The notes under the pieces: model-generated
The model's database searches: none
Told to the model about the DNA's origin: nothing
The model's input: the letters and a program-made list of their open reading frames with translations, nothing else
Assembly: GCA_963931925.1 (NCBI GenBank)
Contig: OZ007571.1
Location: 10,546,444 to 10,610,443 of the forward strand
Source: Onchidella celtica
Lineage: Eukaryota; Mollusca; Gastropoda; Systellommatophora; Onchidiidae
DNA length: 64,000 bases
Reading direction: 5' to 3'
Part shown: piece after piece, positions 1 through 13,180 of the stretch
Layout of the letters: each line of letters starts with the position of its first letter
How positions within the stretch are numbered: position 1 is the first letter of the stretch
Translations under genes and position numbers: made by a program

Positions 1-585
1 AAAGACATGCCTGTCGTCGTGCACTAGATTACCATGTACGTAAACTCACAAAAACCATGGATCCATAATTACTAACAAATTCATTGGGCTGCGGGCGAGT
101 AGGATCAACTTTATTAGGCGACAATGCATTTGTGTTATTACTTCCCGCCCCACGCTATGCTTTTTCTGAACCCTGTTTTTCCCCGCAACATCCCTTGTTT
201 TTACTCAAACACCGCTTCTGCATGCATCAGGCAGAATTGTACACCCTTTGCCAAACGCACGTGGGAGCTCATCTTCAGTTTACGCCGTGCCTTTGATCTC
301 AGGAATACAATTACTCTGCAACCTGAAGGCCTGGAGAATCCCTGCCCCGGAGACAAAATCTGCTATTTCCAACAGGCAGCCGAGTCAAAGAAAGGCATGC
401 ATGTCCTACCCGGTATGAAACCACCATTGGGACAACTACGCACGCCAAGAAACCTGCATGGCACCTGGGAACGTTAGGCTAAGGCCCACTAACCAACTGC
501 TGATAGCAAAAACAAACCTGTGACCAAGACAGTGAATAAAAACAACCTCGTCATAAACATCATGTCGTTGGTTTTCTTGAACGAC
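1..585. other. No gene recognised
   Basis: Short overlapping plus frames only; no domain, splice pair or repeat that I can name. Confidence 0.5.
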
Positions 586-933
586 CTTCTAAACACTGAA
601 TTGGAAATTAACCTTCTAAACACTGAATTGGAAATTAACCTTCTAAACACTGAATTGGAAATTAACCTTCTAAGCACTGAATTGGAAATTAACCTTCTAA
701 ACACTGAATTGGAAATTAACCTTCTAAACACTGAACTGGAAATTAACCTTCTAAACACTGAATTGGAAATTAACCTTCTAAGCACTGAATTGGAAATTAA
801 CCTTCTAAACACTGAATTGGAAATTAACCTTCTAAACACTGAACTGGAAATTAACCTTCTAAACACTGAATTGGAAATTAACCTTCTAAACACTGAATGG
901 GAAATTAACCTTCTAAACACTGAATTTGAATGC
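586..933 (+). repeat. 27-bp minisatellite, about 13 copies, with 108-bp higher-order unit
   Basis: The unit starts CTTCTAAACACTGAATTGG and is 27 bp long, so it stays in frame. One plus frame reads repeated NLLNTELEI and one minus frame repeated SVFRRLISN, giving long open frames on both strands (520-990 plus, 489-920 minus). Copies 4 and 8 share an A-to-G variant (AGCACTG) and copies 6 and 10 share GAACTGG, so copies 3-6 were duplicated as copies 7-10. The open frames are most simply a by-product of the repeat. Confidence 0.93.
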
Positions 934-1305
934 TTTCTCTATAGATCATCTTTTATCATTTCTTTCTGCGTGCGACTCCGCTTCTTCTGAAAAGTACAAC
1001 GGCACAGACTGATCTAATAAACTCTGATGTAAGCAAACTAAGATTGCAATTGCCGCCGAGAAAAAATCCTTGGAGTTTTGCTTCTCCTACAATGGACAAA
1101 AGGCAACATTAGTGCATCGCTGTGGGAAAAGGTGCATCTGATTCTCCACTCCAGTGAATTAAATTGTATATTTCGGCTGACATGCAATAAAGGAAAACAC
1201 GCAAAGCAACGCAGTACATTAGCTGAAGAATTTGGCACATTTAAGGTAAATCCATAGTTTTTCCTGCACACGAGTTCACAGAAAGCACGGCATCTTCATT
1301 CCTTG

Positions 1306-1416
1306 CTCCATCCATCTACCATCTATCCCTCCATTCATTCGTCCATTCATTCACCCGTCCATCCATCCAGTCATCCGTCCATCTATCTATCCAACTGTCT
1401 GTCTGTCTGTCTGTCA
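1306..1416. repeat. Imperfect CCAT/CATT and CTGT tetranucleotide array
   Basis: Interleaved CCAT, CATT and CTAT tetranucleotides are followed by five CTGT units. Confidence 0.8.
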
Positions 1417-1999
1417 CCACGCCCTTTATAATGGTCTGAAACGTCAAGGTTTAACACGTGGACTGCACGCCAAGAGTTGAAAAGACATGCCCTTCAAATT
1501 TCCCAGATAAAGGGAGTGGCGCTTTATTCATCCGTGTCAGGAGTTTAAAAACATGCGAGTGCTGACCAAAAAAAAACAAACCAACATATCCAAAAGCCAG
1601 TGCGCACACCAAAATGTACGGTGTTCAACAGATTTCTGGCCAACAGAGTTTGTGATCATATCAGCGTATGGCCACCAGCCGGTCATGTCGGAGAAAATAA
1701 AATAAAAGGTGCACGCCAATCAACTCTGCTTCCTTAAGGTTTAAAATGTGGTCAATGTGACCGTGATCCCATTCTGTACTCGGGTCAAAAGTACACGGTG
1801 CATGAACATTGAGGAACGCTCTATCCATTGCAAAAGACAAGCCACTATTTGAACCGTGGCGACTCCGGAAAATACTTGCCAGTAGCAGAAGGTGACACGA
1901 ACTGCATGTGCACGAAGTATTAAAATGACCAATTACAATAAAAGTGGGGCAGAGATGTATATTTCGTAATTTCAGACAGAAACAGTGGGCAGATGTTTC

Positions 2000-2182
2000 T
2001 CAGTGTAGTTAAGATGACCCAGCCCCTTGCAGCACAATGACACTGTCAGGTCGCGGACAGTGGGTGCCTTCAATACATCACCAGAAATTACTCTGGGTCC
2101 TTCCGCGAGCGAGATTCGAACTAAAGATCTCTCACACCTGGTATATATATGCTGTTATCACGGGGCCTCTGCGCCGGCAGTG
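2000..2182 (-). mobile_element. tRNA-derived SINE (degenerate)
   Basis: Read on the minus strand, GGCGCAGAGG (2,166-2,175) matches Pol III box A and AGTTCGAATCTC (2,110-2,121) matches box B, about 50 bases apart. About 100 further bases follow toward lower coordinates. This fits a SINE head; the 3' limit is uncertain. Confidence 0.55.
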
Positions 2183-2445
2183 AGTGAATGAATGAATAAT
2201 GAATCAATGAGAATAAGAAGCACACAAACTGGGACGTCCACACAGCCACTTTTTATCTTAGGCCGGTTCAGTGGCCGAGTCTAAGTGAGCTAGATGGAGT
2301 GAGCGCCAGATGCAAATCAACGAATCTTGACGCAAATTTTAATTATCATTAACATGCATGGTGACTGGAGACTCTTTATAGTCGATCACGATACGCTTTC
2401 AGAACCGTTTGAACAACAAAAATGTTTCTGTTAATTTACTGAAAC

Positions 2446-2532
2446 ACATCGTCGGTTTCATGACCAAGGGGCAAACAGATAACAAGTTGTTATTATCTTT
2501 TTCGCCCCTTCATCATGAAACCGACGATATGT
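2446..2532. repeat. Near-perfect 87-bp hairpin (foldback)
   Basis: The left arm begins with CATCGTCGGTTTCATGA and continues with AAGGGGC and AGATAA. The right arm gives the complement with small bulges, and both arms meet near 2,490. It could be a tiny MITE or a transcribed stem-loop; no terminal duplication was evident. Confidence 0.75.
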
Positions 2533-3914
2533 AAAATTGTACAAGGGAAACTATTTGGGTGTTGTTTTGAGAGGAATAACTTTTGCACCAAAACCTGCTA
2601 AGAGTGGTCCATGGTGAAGACAAGACAGAGACAAAAGGAACCGTTCTTTTTAAAAAGTCAAACGATGATATAAGTGAAAGAAACTAATTTATGTTCATTT
2701 TCGACTGGATTAAAAGAAAGAAAAAAAAAAGTTTGAGCCGTTTCAACTTGCCGGATCGCGTTAAACCCAGCTTCAGAAAAATGCAAGAGTATGATCTGCA
2801 TGTGATTTCAGGTGACGGGAACGTGTCCAAATTTCAGCATTTTTGAGAATCAATTTATTTGCCAATGGAAAAGTATAAACGAATTCAAAAACAAAATCTA
2901 AAAAATTAAAAGAAATGAAAAATAAGAAAAAAGATTATCGACATCTTTAAACCCCCCCCCCCCACACACACATACACACTTCCCTTTGAATCTAAAAGCA
3001 TTTGTTGATCAATTCCTTCATTCGTAACATGACCACAGCTGTCTGGATAAACTCAGTGCATGTCTTAATGACCTGTGAAAAGCAACAAAGTTCTATCTAC
3101 TTGAATGCACAAGGAGAGACAATAAAAATGCAAGCAATTTAAACAAAACAAAGCTAAAAGAAACACGCAGACTGTTGAAAGTCGCAGTAAGAGAATAATC
3201 GTCTTTTGCGTGCAACCTGGGAATAATACCCTTGAAGCAGTGTGCTCAGTGCCGAAAAGGCGATACTGCCAAGCGCTCTGCAAAAGTGTAAGGTGTAAGG
3301 GCATACGCCACTGCCTACAGAACAAACATGGCTATCACGTCATTGTAAAGCGCCAAAACATTGTGGATGTGAACTGATACAAGGAGCAGAGAGGACTGAA
3401 CCCATACCTCACACACGCAATAGTGGGCGAAGTTGGCTACGATTTGCTCCTTTCATTCACTGAAACATTGGGGGGGGGGGGGGGGTGGTGACCGCCCACA
3501 TATTTCTTATCACATAACAATGCATTTTCTCCGATTTTTTAACCAAAAAAAACAGCGTCCAAAGAATGGATTGTATAAGATAACGAAAACTGCATTGAAC
3601 ATGAACGTATTACAACTCAATTGCAAACCACAGAAGAACGACGTCGTTCTCAAATATTTTGAGCACGATGGTTATCACATAATCATCATGTTTTTTGTTG
3701 TTTTTTTTTATAGTTGTGTCTGAAATAATCATCGCAATCTGTCGGCAAATTTTTTTCCCCCACCCAATGGAGCGGCAGTGCTTGGACAGAAAAACTAGCC
3801 TGCGCAATCTCAGTTCAGTCACGTCTTCTCATGCTCATCTTGGAGACACGTGTCCGTATCAAGTTTCAGTGTTGCTTTTCTTCAGAATGTCTCAGAATAA
3901 CATGGTGGGGGAGG

Positions 3915-4052
<138 letters not shown>

Positions 4053-4972
4053 CAGCTACAAAAAAATATAAAATAAAGCCAACATTTCATTGCTAAGAGT
4101 GGGTTGAATATGAGAGATTAAAATTAATGACTGCGTATATTCAAAATCTTAATGCAACGAAATCAATGGTAAGAGAAATCCAACTCCGAACATTGTAATA
4201 ATATGTGATAAACGGTACACACACTTAAGTCAGCCAACGTCTGGAGACAAAGAAGCCTGCAGAAGAAATCCTTACTTTTATACATGCAGTTTTACTCTGC
4301 CTTGTTCACTTTTAGTCAAGCTTCCACCATCGCTAGGTCTCTGACACAGCCAAAACCCCACAGGCGACTTTCCAAGAGCTGCATGTTTCTCACGCCTCGA
4401 CCAGCTCATCAAGCAGGTACTAAAAAGTCAGGGGCCACGACTCATGATGACAGCTCCAGCAATTTGATCACCGCTGCCTATGGCTTGGTAAATGAGCTTT
4501 GTTTTCTTTGGCATTCCGGGTAGGTTATCGTGATGAGAGAGGAACTAGAAATCTTGGGAGATTTGACGGCCCTGCCCACTGGCCCAGTGACGTTAGTACG
4601 CTCTATCTGTTTATATCAACTGACTAAATCACCTGCGCGTGTGGGTGGGTCTCGGGGTGGGGGGGGGCACATGTAAAACAGCTACAGAAAAAAGTAATAA
4701 AATAAAACGTCAAATAGATCCAGATTACCGTGGAGAGAGACGAGCTGTTCAGTTCACACTCACTAAAAGAAATCATTTACATACGTTTAAAAATTTGATT
4801 TACATTTTTAGTGAACAGGAATAAATAAAATGAACAGGAGTAAACTAATCTGGAACACACTAGATCTAGTAATATTGATCAATTTCCCCACGACATCAAT
4901 TTTGCAAAACCCTTTAAAAGTTTTTTTCCCCCTAAAAATGAGCAATCCTAGGTTAAAAAAAAACAACAACTG

Positions 4973-5061
4973 CTCCTGTGTGGGATTGAACCCAAGACGG
5001 ACCGGATCCATAGTCTCCGGCTGATAATCGCAGATATCAACCATTGCGCCATCACAGCCTG
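4973..5061 (-). mobile_element. tRNA-like SINE head
   Basis: On the minus strand TGGCGCAATGG (box A, 5,041-5,051) and GGTTCAATCC (box B, 4,983-4,992) are clear. CTGTG at the 5' side can pair with CACAG after box B like an acceptor stem, and a T-rich stretch follows. The box spacing is longer than in a simple tRNA and the T stem is mismatched, so a SINE or tRNA pseudogene is likelier than a functional tRNA. Confidence 0.6.
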
Positions 5062-6532
5062 CGGAATGCGGGAGAACTTTTCCATAGTAGACATCACAAG
5101 ACCAAGAAACCCCACTTCTGCGAATAAGATCAGGATCTCATTCGCAGACGTCTGCGAATAAGCACTTCGAAAAAGTAATTTCAAGGGCTATGGCAAAATT
5201 ATTATTCAATTTTTATATTTTTGATTCTCATGTATTAAATTTATCAACCATGTCATTTTCTTAAGTGCTGGTGTTCAAAACATAAGACCAGTTCTATCCA
5301 GAGGATTGACTCGTTATCCACGGCTTACCAATCAGATACCATGAAAGAAACACGAATCGTAACACTATTGCGCTGGTCTTGTCGTTTCTATAAGCTGCGA
5401 CAGAAATTTGTTCCCAATACGATATATCTACACGCGTGCATTTAATACCAGTGAAAACATTTTTACTTGCCAACGGAAACGGTTGTTGTTGTTGTTTTTT
5501 TCCCCCTCTCTTTCCCGTTAATTGACTAGTCGAGCAAATACAAATATATAAAGAGGTATCAGAACCAACACCAATATCTTGACTCACGTCTGAGCTTCCT
5601 ACGTATGTGAGGAAGAAATTTAACGTCCACTGTTATCCGAGTATTTCTTTTCTTTTTAAAAATCTTAAATGCAATGAAATCAATTTTCCGGAATACAAAG
5701 TAAAGAACTTTTCATTTTGCTGTTCAAACGGGGATGTTAATTCAGGGCGTCCCACATCATGAAATCGCTTGTCAATGTGGTATCTGACATGGCATTTGGA
5801 TCAACATCTAGTCCATTTTCAAAACAGCCTGCTCAAAACCGAATAATGTGATTGCTATGAGTGCTGCTGTGAATTTACATGTACTTTGCTGGACTTCAGA
5901 ATCTGTGAATTTAGATCAAACAAAACTGAACTCTACCCCAACATCAAAATGAATGTGATTTAATGGAAAGATTAACTTTCTTCGCATTAGTGTATGACAC
6001 CAAATATGCACCGTCTTCAAGTACTTCTTGAAAGAATAATTAAACCTGCACATTTACTGGAGATTAGGGGTCGTAAAAACGTACATTATCCGAACAAATG
6101 GTTAAAGAAGGCAGTTAGTCCATGGTACACGCCCGAGTTAAAATCCTAGTGAGCTCGTTAGAGCCAAGTTCCACACTCAACACTCCATGGACTGTGAGGG
6201 TCAGGGTTAGGACGGGGATAGGTTCGATGCTAATCAGGGCTACGGACTTCAAAGGTTGTCTGGAGGTGAATGTACGGGCTCATGATACCTGGGCCTTATC
6301 TGTGGCCGAGAATCTGCCCTCTGAGCAGAAACTCGCCAGCTTCAAGGCAGGCATCCAAAAGCGATAAAGACAAAACAGATAAAATGAATCAGCGAAGCAA
6401 CACAAATATACAGACAGTACACATACACTAAATTATCATGAAACACACGTTTCCTTTAGGAAAAAGATGAAGATGAAAACAATTTTTTTTAAATGATGAT
6501 AAAAAATGAAACCATAAAGCAAGACATATATT

Positions 6533-6540
6533 ATAGATAG

Positions 6541-6637
<97 letters not shown>
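6533..6637. repeat. ATAG tetranucleotide microsatellite
   Basis: About 25 units of GATA/ATAG with one AATA interruption. Confidence 0.97.
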
Positions 6638-6644
6638 CGGCCGG

Positions 6645-6646
6645 AC

Positions 6647-6729
<83 letters not shown>
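6645..6729. repeat. GA and CAGA microsatellite
   Basis: GA tract interrupted by CAGACAGACAG, directly after the ATAG array. Confidence 0.95.
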
Positions 6730-6731
<2 letters not shown>

Positions 6732-9640
6732 CAGAGAGAAGATGTTGATGGAACGACGGAAGAAAAAAATACGGAAAGAGAATCTAATAACTAAGAAGAA
6801 GACGTGGATGTGTACACATCTGTTGGGCAGGGGAAAATCCATGTTGTATCGGTGTTACTATACTCATGCTTGATTACATTGATTTATCATAGCGATCGAT
6901 GGAAAGACTAAACAACTGTTTAAAAACAAAAAATGGACAGAATTAATCATGAAAATCAGACTAGCAGACATACGGTATACACTGACAGACACACGGGACT
7001 GAGATCACCTGAATTTGATAGACCAAATAAGTCAGGGGGTAAACAGCCAATGCCGTCAGACAAAATAAAATACTGAATTAGGACACAGCTTGCATCGTTA
7101 TGGGAAATTGGCCGCTGGCGTTGGCTGGAAGAACACAGAAAAATCTTTTTGTTTAGCCAACATATTGGCACATGGAGGGGTGGTATTTTCGTTGCAATGA
7201 TGCTGTTGTGTTCAAGATAAAGGGAAAGAAAACAGGATACGAAGAATGGTGTGATGCTGCAGTTGGGGAAAGGGGTGGTAGAAAAAAAAGGAATGGTATG
7301 TTGTGTGAACACCATGGATATATGCAAGATATCCAAATTTAACGTGACACAACATAACTTTTTTGAACACTTCCGGCTCGAGACGATGTTGGACACATGT
7401 CTGGATGGAACTGCCGAAGTGTTGAGTGCCAAACATCACAAGTTCTGGGTCGAAACGGAACTGCTCATAAAACAAAATCCCTTGACGAAGAATTGGTAAA
7501 TATCCACGCTCCTAGTAAGTTTTGCGCTATTAAGGGAAAAGCATTATTTCAGATCTTCAGTACTTGAGTCTTTTTTTGTTTGTTTGTTTTGGGCGTTAAA
7601 GCGGTTTGGGGGCTCTTTGCTCCTGGCATTCACGGCTGTGAAGGAAGTTAACTAAAAAAACAAAAACCCTGGCCAGGTCGGGGCAGGCCAAGTGGTCAAT
7701 AAAGTACTCCTTTACTGCCAGTTTCAGTTCGGCGTCTCCCTCCTCTTTGACGATAGCAAAGAGAAATGGGCCGCCCAGAGGACTAAATAATAGACATTTT
7801 TGTTTACCTCAAGATGGATGGGCATAGGCTCAGTGGAACACGCCTCCAGGGGCGTGACAGACAATGGGCGCGATGAGGCGGGATAGCTGGATGCTGTCCA
7901 AGCCAAAAGACGAGGGGTGAGGGAGCACTTTGCATCTCTTAGGCATCGGAGGGGCCTAAAGCCGGGGGTGGGGGGGAGGGGGAGAATTGTCAGATTTTCA
8001 TGTTCATGCCTCCCCCTCCCCCACCCCTGATCTAGTTAGGATTCAGAATCAAAATGCTCAATTTTTACCTGCACGAGTGAACATAATGATAAAAAAGGGG
8101 GGGGGTGGAAGAAAGATGAGAAATAAAGTGAAACGTGGCCTGAACCCCCCCCCCCCACAATACTACAGAATGTAGCCTTCATTCTCGTTCCATCTACCCT
8201 CTCCCTCCACATTGCACGCTCTGCCCCCGAGGTGCGTGAAACAAAAGTTTGTGTATGTCAAACTAAATGTTTGGAGAAAGCTAATCTTCCTGACCTACAT
8301 TCACCCCAACCCTGGAAAACTCAAAACCAAACGCCATGTTGGGCCTGTCTGACATACCGTGGAGATGCTACGGTACAGGCAGAATTGGAAGGGGGAGGGA
8401 ATGGATCGGTTCTGTCTGACCCCAAATTTGCACTGTTTATTTACGAGCCGGGAAGCATTTTGAAGTGGTTAGCGACACAATGAGATGTACCGATAACTAC
8501 AAACTATTCTGACGCCATTACACATCACCATCCTCGTGCTCACGACAGTTCACGCTTGTTAGTGCGTTAATAGCAGTAGTTGGGGTGGTGGGGGTGGGGG
8601 GACTAAACAGACAAAAAAAATTACATTGGGTGGCAAAAGGGGGAAGCAAATTGAGAGAGAGAGAGAGAGAGAAACAGAGAGACAGAGAAACAGGGCATCT
8701 GTCACTGAGGGCATTTGAAATTTTAATACCACTAATTAAAACGTAGATGCTGAGGCGAATTTGGAATCAGATAAGAGTGACGACCACAGTTACATTGATA
8801 ACTAGAAAGGCAGAGAAAAGTTCGAACGAGTACGGCCCAGACCGTCGGTTACCCAGGGCATTTCAAAGACTAGTCAACCTAAGTGCAGGCATTCAGTTCA
8901 GCACTTTGTTTACTTCAGTTTCCCCACACAACAAGGTAATCTACGAATCAGAAAAATAAACTAGCGCCTCAAGTTACCCCGCAAATGACAAAGCAATATG
9001 TGACTGTAGTTCTGTTTTGCTGAAGTGTGTTCCTGGGAAGAAAAAGGATTTATTGCCCTTGTCACGCCGCCACATCGAAAAGACTTAACTTTGGTAAGTC
9101 GCCATTTCTGGATGGGGAATAGAAATCTTTCGCGGCAATAGGCCTACATGGACGTGAGAGCTTAGGTTTGGCATCACAGACAAAAGCAACCATAAACAGT
9201 GAAGCTTTGGTCAGCCAAATGCGATCAGCATCTGACAAGACCCTGCACTCAACAGTGATCTCCTGCAAGTGTTACCTAATCATTATCTGCCCCGAGAGCG
9301 ATTAAAGCTTTCTGGTACGTGCAACATACCCAAGATTTCCTTAAACAAACAAGCAAAATTATAGATACAAACAGAATAGCTCAGACTACGCACAGGCGCT
9401 CAAAAATAAAATGATTTACTCCGCGTCTGAATTCGCATTATGTTATATAGCGTGATAATTTAATATTGTACTGTCTCGGAGTTGTTGTCACACGTTTTGC
9501 AGCTGGCTTTATCTATATAGACGTAAGTCGACCTTTGTAACTAACAATGATTCTGAACTTCATGCATGAAACGTTTCATTTACACTAGGCCAATTTGATG
9601 TCCATCATGAAAATACACGACTTAAATTACAATAAACATT

Positions 9641-9664
9641 GTGTGTGTGTGTGGGGGGGGGGGG
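9641..9664. repeat. Composite TG-tract fused to a G-tract
   Basis: Six TG units pass directly into about 13 G. Confidence 0.95.
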
Positions 9665-10046
9665 TTATATCGAAGCCAACAAAGACCCATAGGAACAAAA
9701 GTCCGTATGACTATCGCTAAATTCTGACTGCTATGCAGTCTATGGTGTTGTGTGAACACACTGGAGTGCTAACTGGCTCAAGTGTACGCCAAAGCCCCAG
9801 TTCCGCAGGAAATCGATGTTACTTCCAGTGACCTGAGTAGTGCAGCTCATCAACATCCGCCCGCAGCAGAACACACGAGTACAGTCTGATCCCTCATTCA
9901 GACGGCAGCTCGGAGGACGTCGAGCTGTCAAACACAGACCCACCTCGAGTCCTCAAGTGATCTGACCTGCCTGGCCATGACGGATGTCAACCATTAAACT
10001 AAACAGATCAGTTGTGTTTAGTAAGACAAGACTGCACATTTTAAGT

Positions 10047-10083
10047 CATGTGTGTGTGTGTGGTGGGTGGGGGGGGGGGGGGA
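10047..10083. repeat. Composite TG-tract fused to a G-tract
   Basis: TG units, an intermediate GGTGGGT, then a long G run. Confidence 0.95.
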
Positions 10084-12369
10084 GGGAGAGAAAAGAGTCA
10101 GCAATCTCTAAGTTTTCTCTTTGCTCTTGGCATTGATCGCTTCCGCCTTGTCCTTCCCGGACATGCTTATAAAGTGAACGTTTTGTTTGTCTTCAAATTT
10201 TCCCTTTACAAAAATAAAGTGGCATCTAAATCAGTATCACTAACTAACGTTCAATTGGATAACCCGAAAAACAACACAAAACACAGTCTGGTCTCAAGCG
10301 TCACATAATAATCGTTCATTTCACTACAGTAGTCCGTAGTCCACATTTGTCCAACTCAGCCGACACCATGATATTTTCATCAGTCGATTAGACATGCCGA
10401 TTTCTTACTGCGCAATAATATACAGTTTAACATTATGTTCTCGGGTTATGCAGTTTTCTGAGTTTCCCTTTTTTCTGAATGAACACTGTTTCCCTTAGTT
10501 TCTCGATCGATATGTGTACTACTCTTTCAGTCCTGCCGATGTCAATACGACCAATGTTCAACAGTCGTTGCAATTGCACAAAACGAATCCAGATCCCACA
10601 GATCCCGGTGGGGGGGGGGGGGTGCAGTTAGACGCAATGTTCCAACATCAGTACTTATTTCTTTTCTGACCGCTACCGTTGTTATTACTAGGCAGCTGGG
10701 CTGCAAACTAGTCTTACTTGCACATACTACACATATGGAGGTCTGACGCCAAGAATTGTGAACGGCTAAGGTGTCAGTTTCTTTAAAATATTCAAAAACT
10801 TCTTTTGAAAACTTTTTTTTTTGTTTATCTTCTGAGAGAAAAGTTTACATTCTGTCCCCTTTTCATTTCTATTCTTTTGTGATTTACCGTAACATTTGTT
10901 TATTGTTTGTTTCAAGGAGTGTTACACATTTTTTGTTTGTTTGTTTTGCTATTTGGACTACACTACACTGTTATACATGTTCAGTTGTGAGTTCTTCCAC
11001 AGCGTTTACTTCTGGCGTCCATATTGATTTACTGGTAACAGCCACAACACTGCGGCTTTTCTTGTCTACAATTTCAGACGCTCACGAGGCCGGTAGAGAA
11101 CCAGAGAGTAAGGTCGTCTCTGACGTCAAACACACTACACAGTTTTGATAAACACGGTAAGCGTCAGTAAATGCTTAAAACAGATCTATAATTCACTTTC
11201 TGCCAGAGGCGGCTTAAAAAAAAAAAAAAAACCAACTGAACAACACGTGCGCTGTGTACGGGACGATAACCCCCAACTTCAAACTTTATGAAACTAATCT
11301 GCACTTTGCACTGGCGTTATCTATGGTGAGGGGGACTTCAAAAGGATGTTGTAGTTTTGAGACAGATTTTACGACTGTGCCACGCCTGTTATCGTTGATA
11401 CAAATTGCGTTTACCACACACACTGGTATCTCGCCCCAGCAGTGCCGACTAATGTAAAACGCTGTTTATCAGGAGGGAAATGCTTACCTCATTAATTTAA
11501 CGATGGTGATAAAAAACACGAGAAATCTGAGTCTCGTATGAAATTCAAATGCATAATCGTTTGTGATAGCCTGGGTAATGAGCTGATATTTGATTTTAAA
11601 GATTTAAAAAAAAAAGAAACAAAACAACCCTGGCTCATATTTAAAGCTTCATCTTCCAGTCCACAACAAAAATGTTGTTTTATATGGGCAGTCTGAGCTG
11701 TCCCCTTTAACCTGGGATTCAATCTGCATAAATTCTGCACCGCATAATGACACTTGTGTTTACAAGATCCGGACCACGTCAATATAATTTGCTGCAATGA
11801 CAAAGCCATGGCGTGACTGCATTGACGACCTACACACAATCACCAACTCATTGACCCTACAGAGCAAACATAATTATTCTTGTGTTGTCTCCTGTTTTTG
11901 TTGTTATTTTTGTTTTTGTTGTTGTTTTTTTTCCAGCAAATTTAACCACTATCTATTTATCCGGTCAATGAACCCAAAAGCTGCCGCCACCCTACCCCCC
12001 ATTTTCTGTTCCCACTTCAACCATGAAGCTTTCTACAGATAGATTGTTTGCACCACAATGGCAATCCCACCCGTGTCTTCTACAACAACAGAACTGAGCA
12101 TGAAGCTTTTTGCAGACAGAAGAGCAGAAAAGACCCCTGAAGAAGAGGAAAAATTGAAATGCAAACAAGCCCGATCCTCCACTGAGATTTGAACCTTCTG
12201 GAAAACATACAAAACCCATGCAGTTCATTCGGCTTAGATATCCATCTCTGGATCACAGACTACCCCCCCCCCCCCACCCAAAGGGCTTCTGTGAGTTTGA
12301 TAACAGTACAGTTAAAAACAAAGCAAAAGGAACAATCATGCAAACCCGCGACTCCTCACTCTAATACAT

Positions 12370-12430
12370 CCAGTCCAGCGTTTCTCAACCTGTTTTGTCC
12401 CACTTCAATTCTCCCAAAAACATGTGCGCC
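12370..12430 (+). mobile_element. Possible hAT-type transposon end
   Basis: CAGCGTTTCTCAACC (about 12,375-12,389) resembles the common hAT terminal motif CAG.GGTTCTCAACC. It is followed by a C-rich GCGCCCC segment often seen in such elements. The opposite terminus was not found, and the Helitron begins about 250 bp further right, so the element is truncated or degenerate. Confidence 0.35.
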
Positions 12431-12619
12431 CCACCATGATCGGACCAAGCCAGTCTCATATACATCCCCATCATCCATTCTGGAGTCCCACGCCCAACCA
12501 TGATCGGACCAAGCCAGTCTCATATACATCCCTACCACCCATTCTGGAGTCCCACGCCCAACCATGATCGGACCAAGCCAGTCTCATATACATCCCTACC
12601 ACCCATTCTGGAGTCCCAT
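12431..12619 (+). repeat. 64-bp minisatellite, three copies
   Basis: Three tandem units begin at 12,431, 12,495 and 12,559, sharing CCATGATCGGACCAAGCCAG and CATTCTGGAGTCCCA. Units two and three are nearly identical. The array sits between the hAT-like terminus and the Helitron start. Confidence 0.9.
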
Positions 12620-12984
12620 CCCCCACCAAAGTAATGCCACGCCCCACCTTTTACTTCTACATTTTACGATCTGCCCTTTAAATCTATATTAATAAAAGTG
12701 AAACTTTACGACAATTGCAGCGCGCCTTTCGCTACTCCTCTCTTAGTGCTGATTCGGTGGCTCTCAGATTTGATATAGCGCTTAGTACGGACTGTCGTCG
12801 TGTCGCCGACACAGAAAATAAAAAAAAAATAACTCGCAGAACGTTTGTATTAGTTTCTAGGTTGCGACACATTGGTGTTCGATCTATTTTTTCGGCAAAT
12901 TAATATAACTGAGATTGGTTCCGGTATCTGTATCACACTCACAAAACAACTTCCGGTTAGGACTGGTTTGAACGATGAGATTGA

Positions 12985-13033
12985 GTTAGACCAAAGAGTA
13001 TAGATTTTCTAAATCTATACTCTCTGGTTAGAC
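12985..13033. repeat. Imperfect hairpin inside the Helitron
   Basis: Arms of 23 bp (12,985-13,007 and 13,011-13,033) share AGAGTATAGATTT and its complement with four mismatches and a 3-base loop. It could be an internal structural motif of the Helitron family. Confidence 0.6.
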
Positions 13034-13168
13034 TATTAAGTATGAAACTGTGTTCTCAATGTGCCTAGACTAGGAAAAAGCAAGGGTCTGGAATTGGGAG
13101 ATTGACGCTGCAGGGCCAAAAGTACAGGCTTGTGTTTTCAATATGCCTAGGAAACTATTATAATATTT

Positions 13169-13180
13169 CTTTTCCATTAA
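13169..13180. repeat. LINE target-site duplication, 3'-end side copy
   Basis: CTTTTCCATTAA, identical to 17,472-17,483, directly abuts the LINE 3' end. It fixes the boundary of the insertion. Confidence 0.85.

Larger units (their letters stand above)
5062..12369. other. Gene-poor stretch
   Basis: Apart from the listed microsatellites and poly-G/C tracts (3,470; 8,097; 8,146; 10,610; 12,265) I see no gene. An 81-codon plus frame at 6,122-6,367 and a GC-richer patch at 7,805-7,930 are the only slightly coding-like pieces; neither has a recognised domain. A Lar Ig3 exon was looked for on the minus strand and not found. Confidence 0.5.

Noticed and set aside
6122-6367. 81-codon plus frame ending W-A-L...L-P-S...L-A-S-F-K-A-G-I
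   Set aside because: The tail vaguely recalls the C-terminus of some LINE ORFs, but no reverse-transcriptase motif is nearby and the likeness is too short to call.
7808-7920. GC-rich open segment with a good minus-strand donor (TTGAG|GTAAAC) and an upstream CAG
   Set aside because: The frame ends in phase 0 and encodes no Ig-like sequence, so it does not fit Lar; no other gene context.
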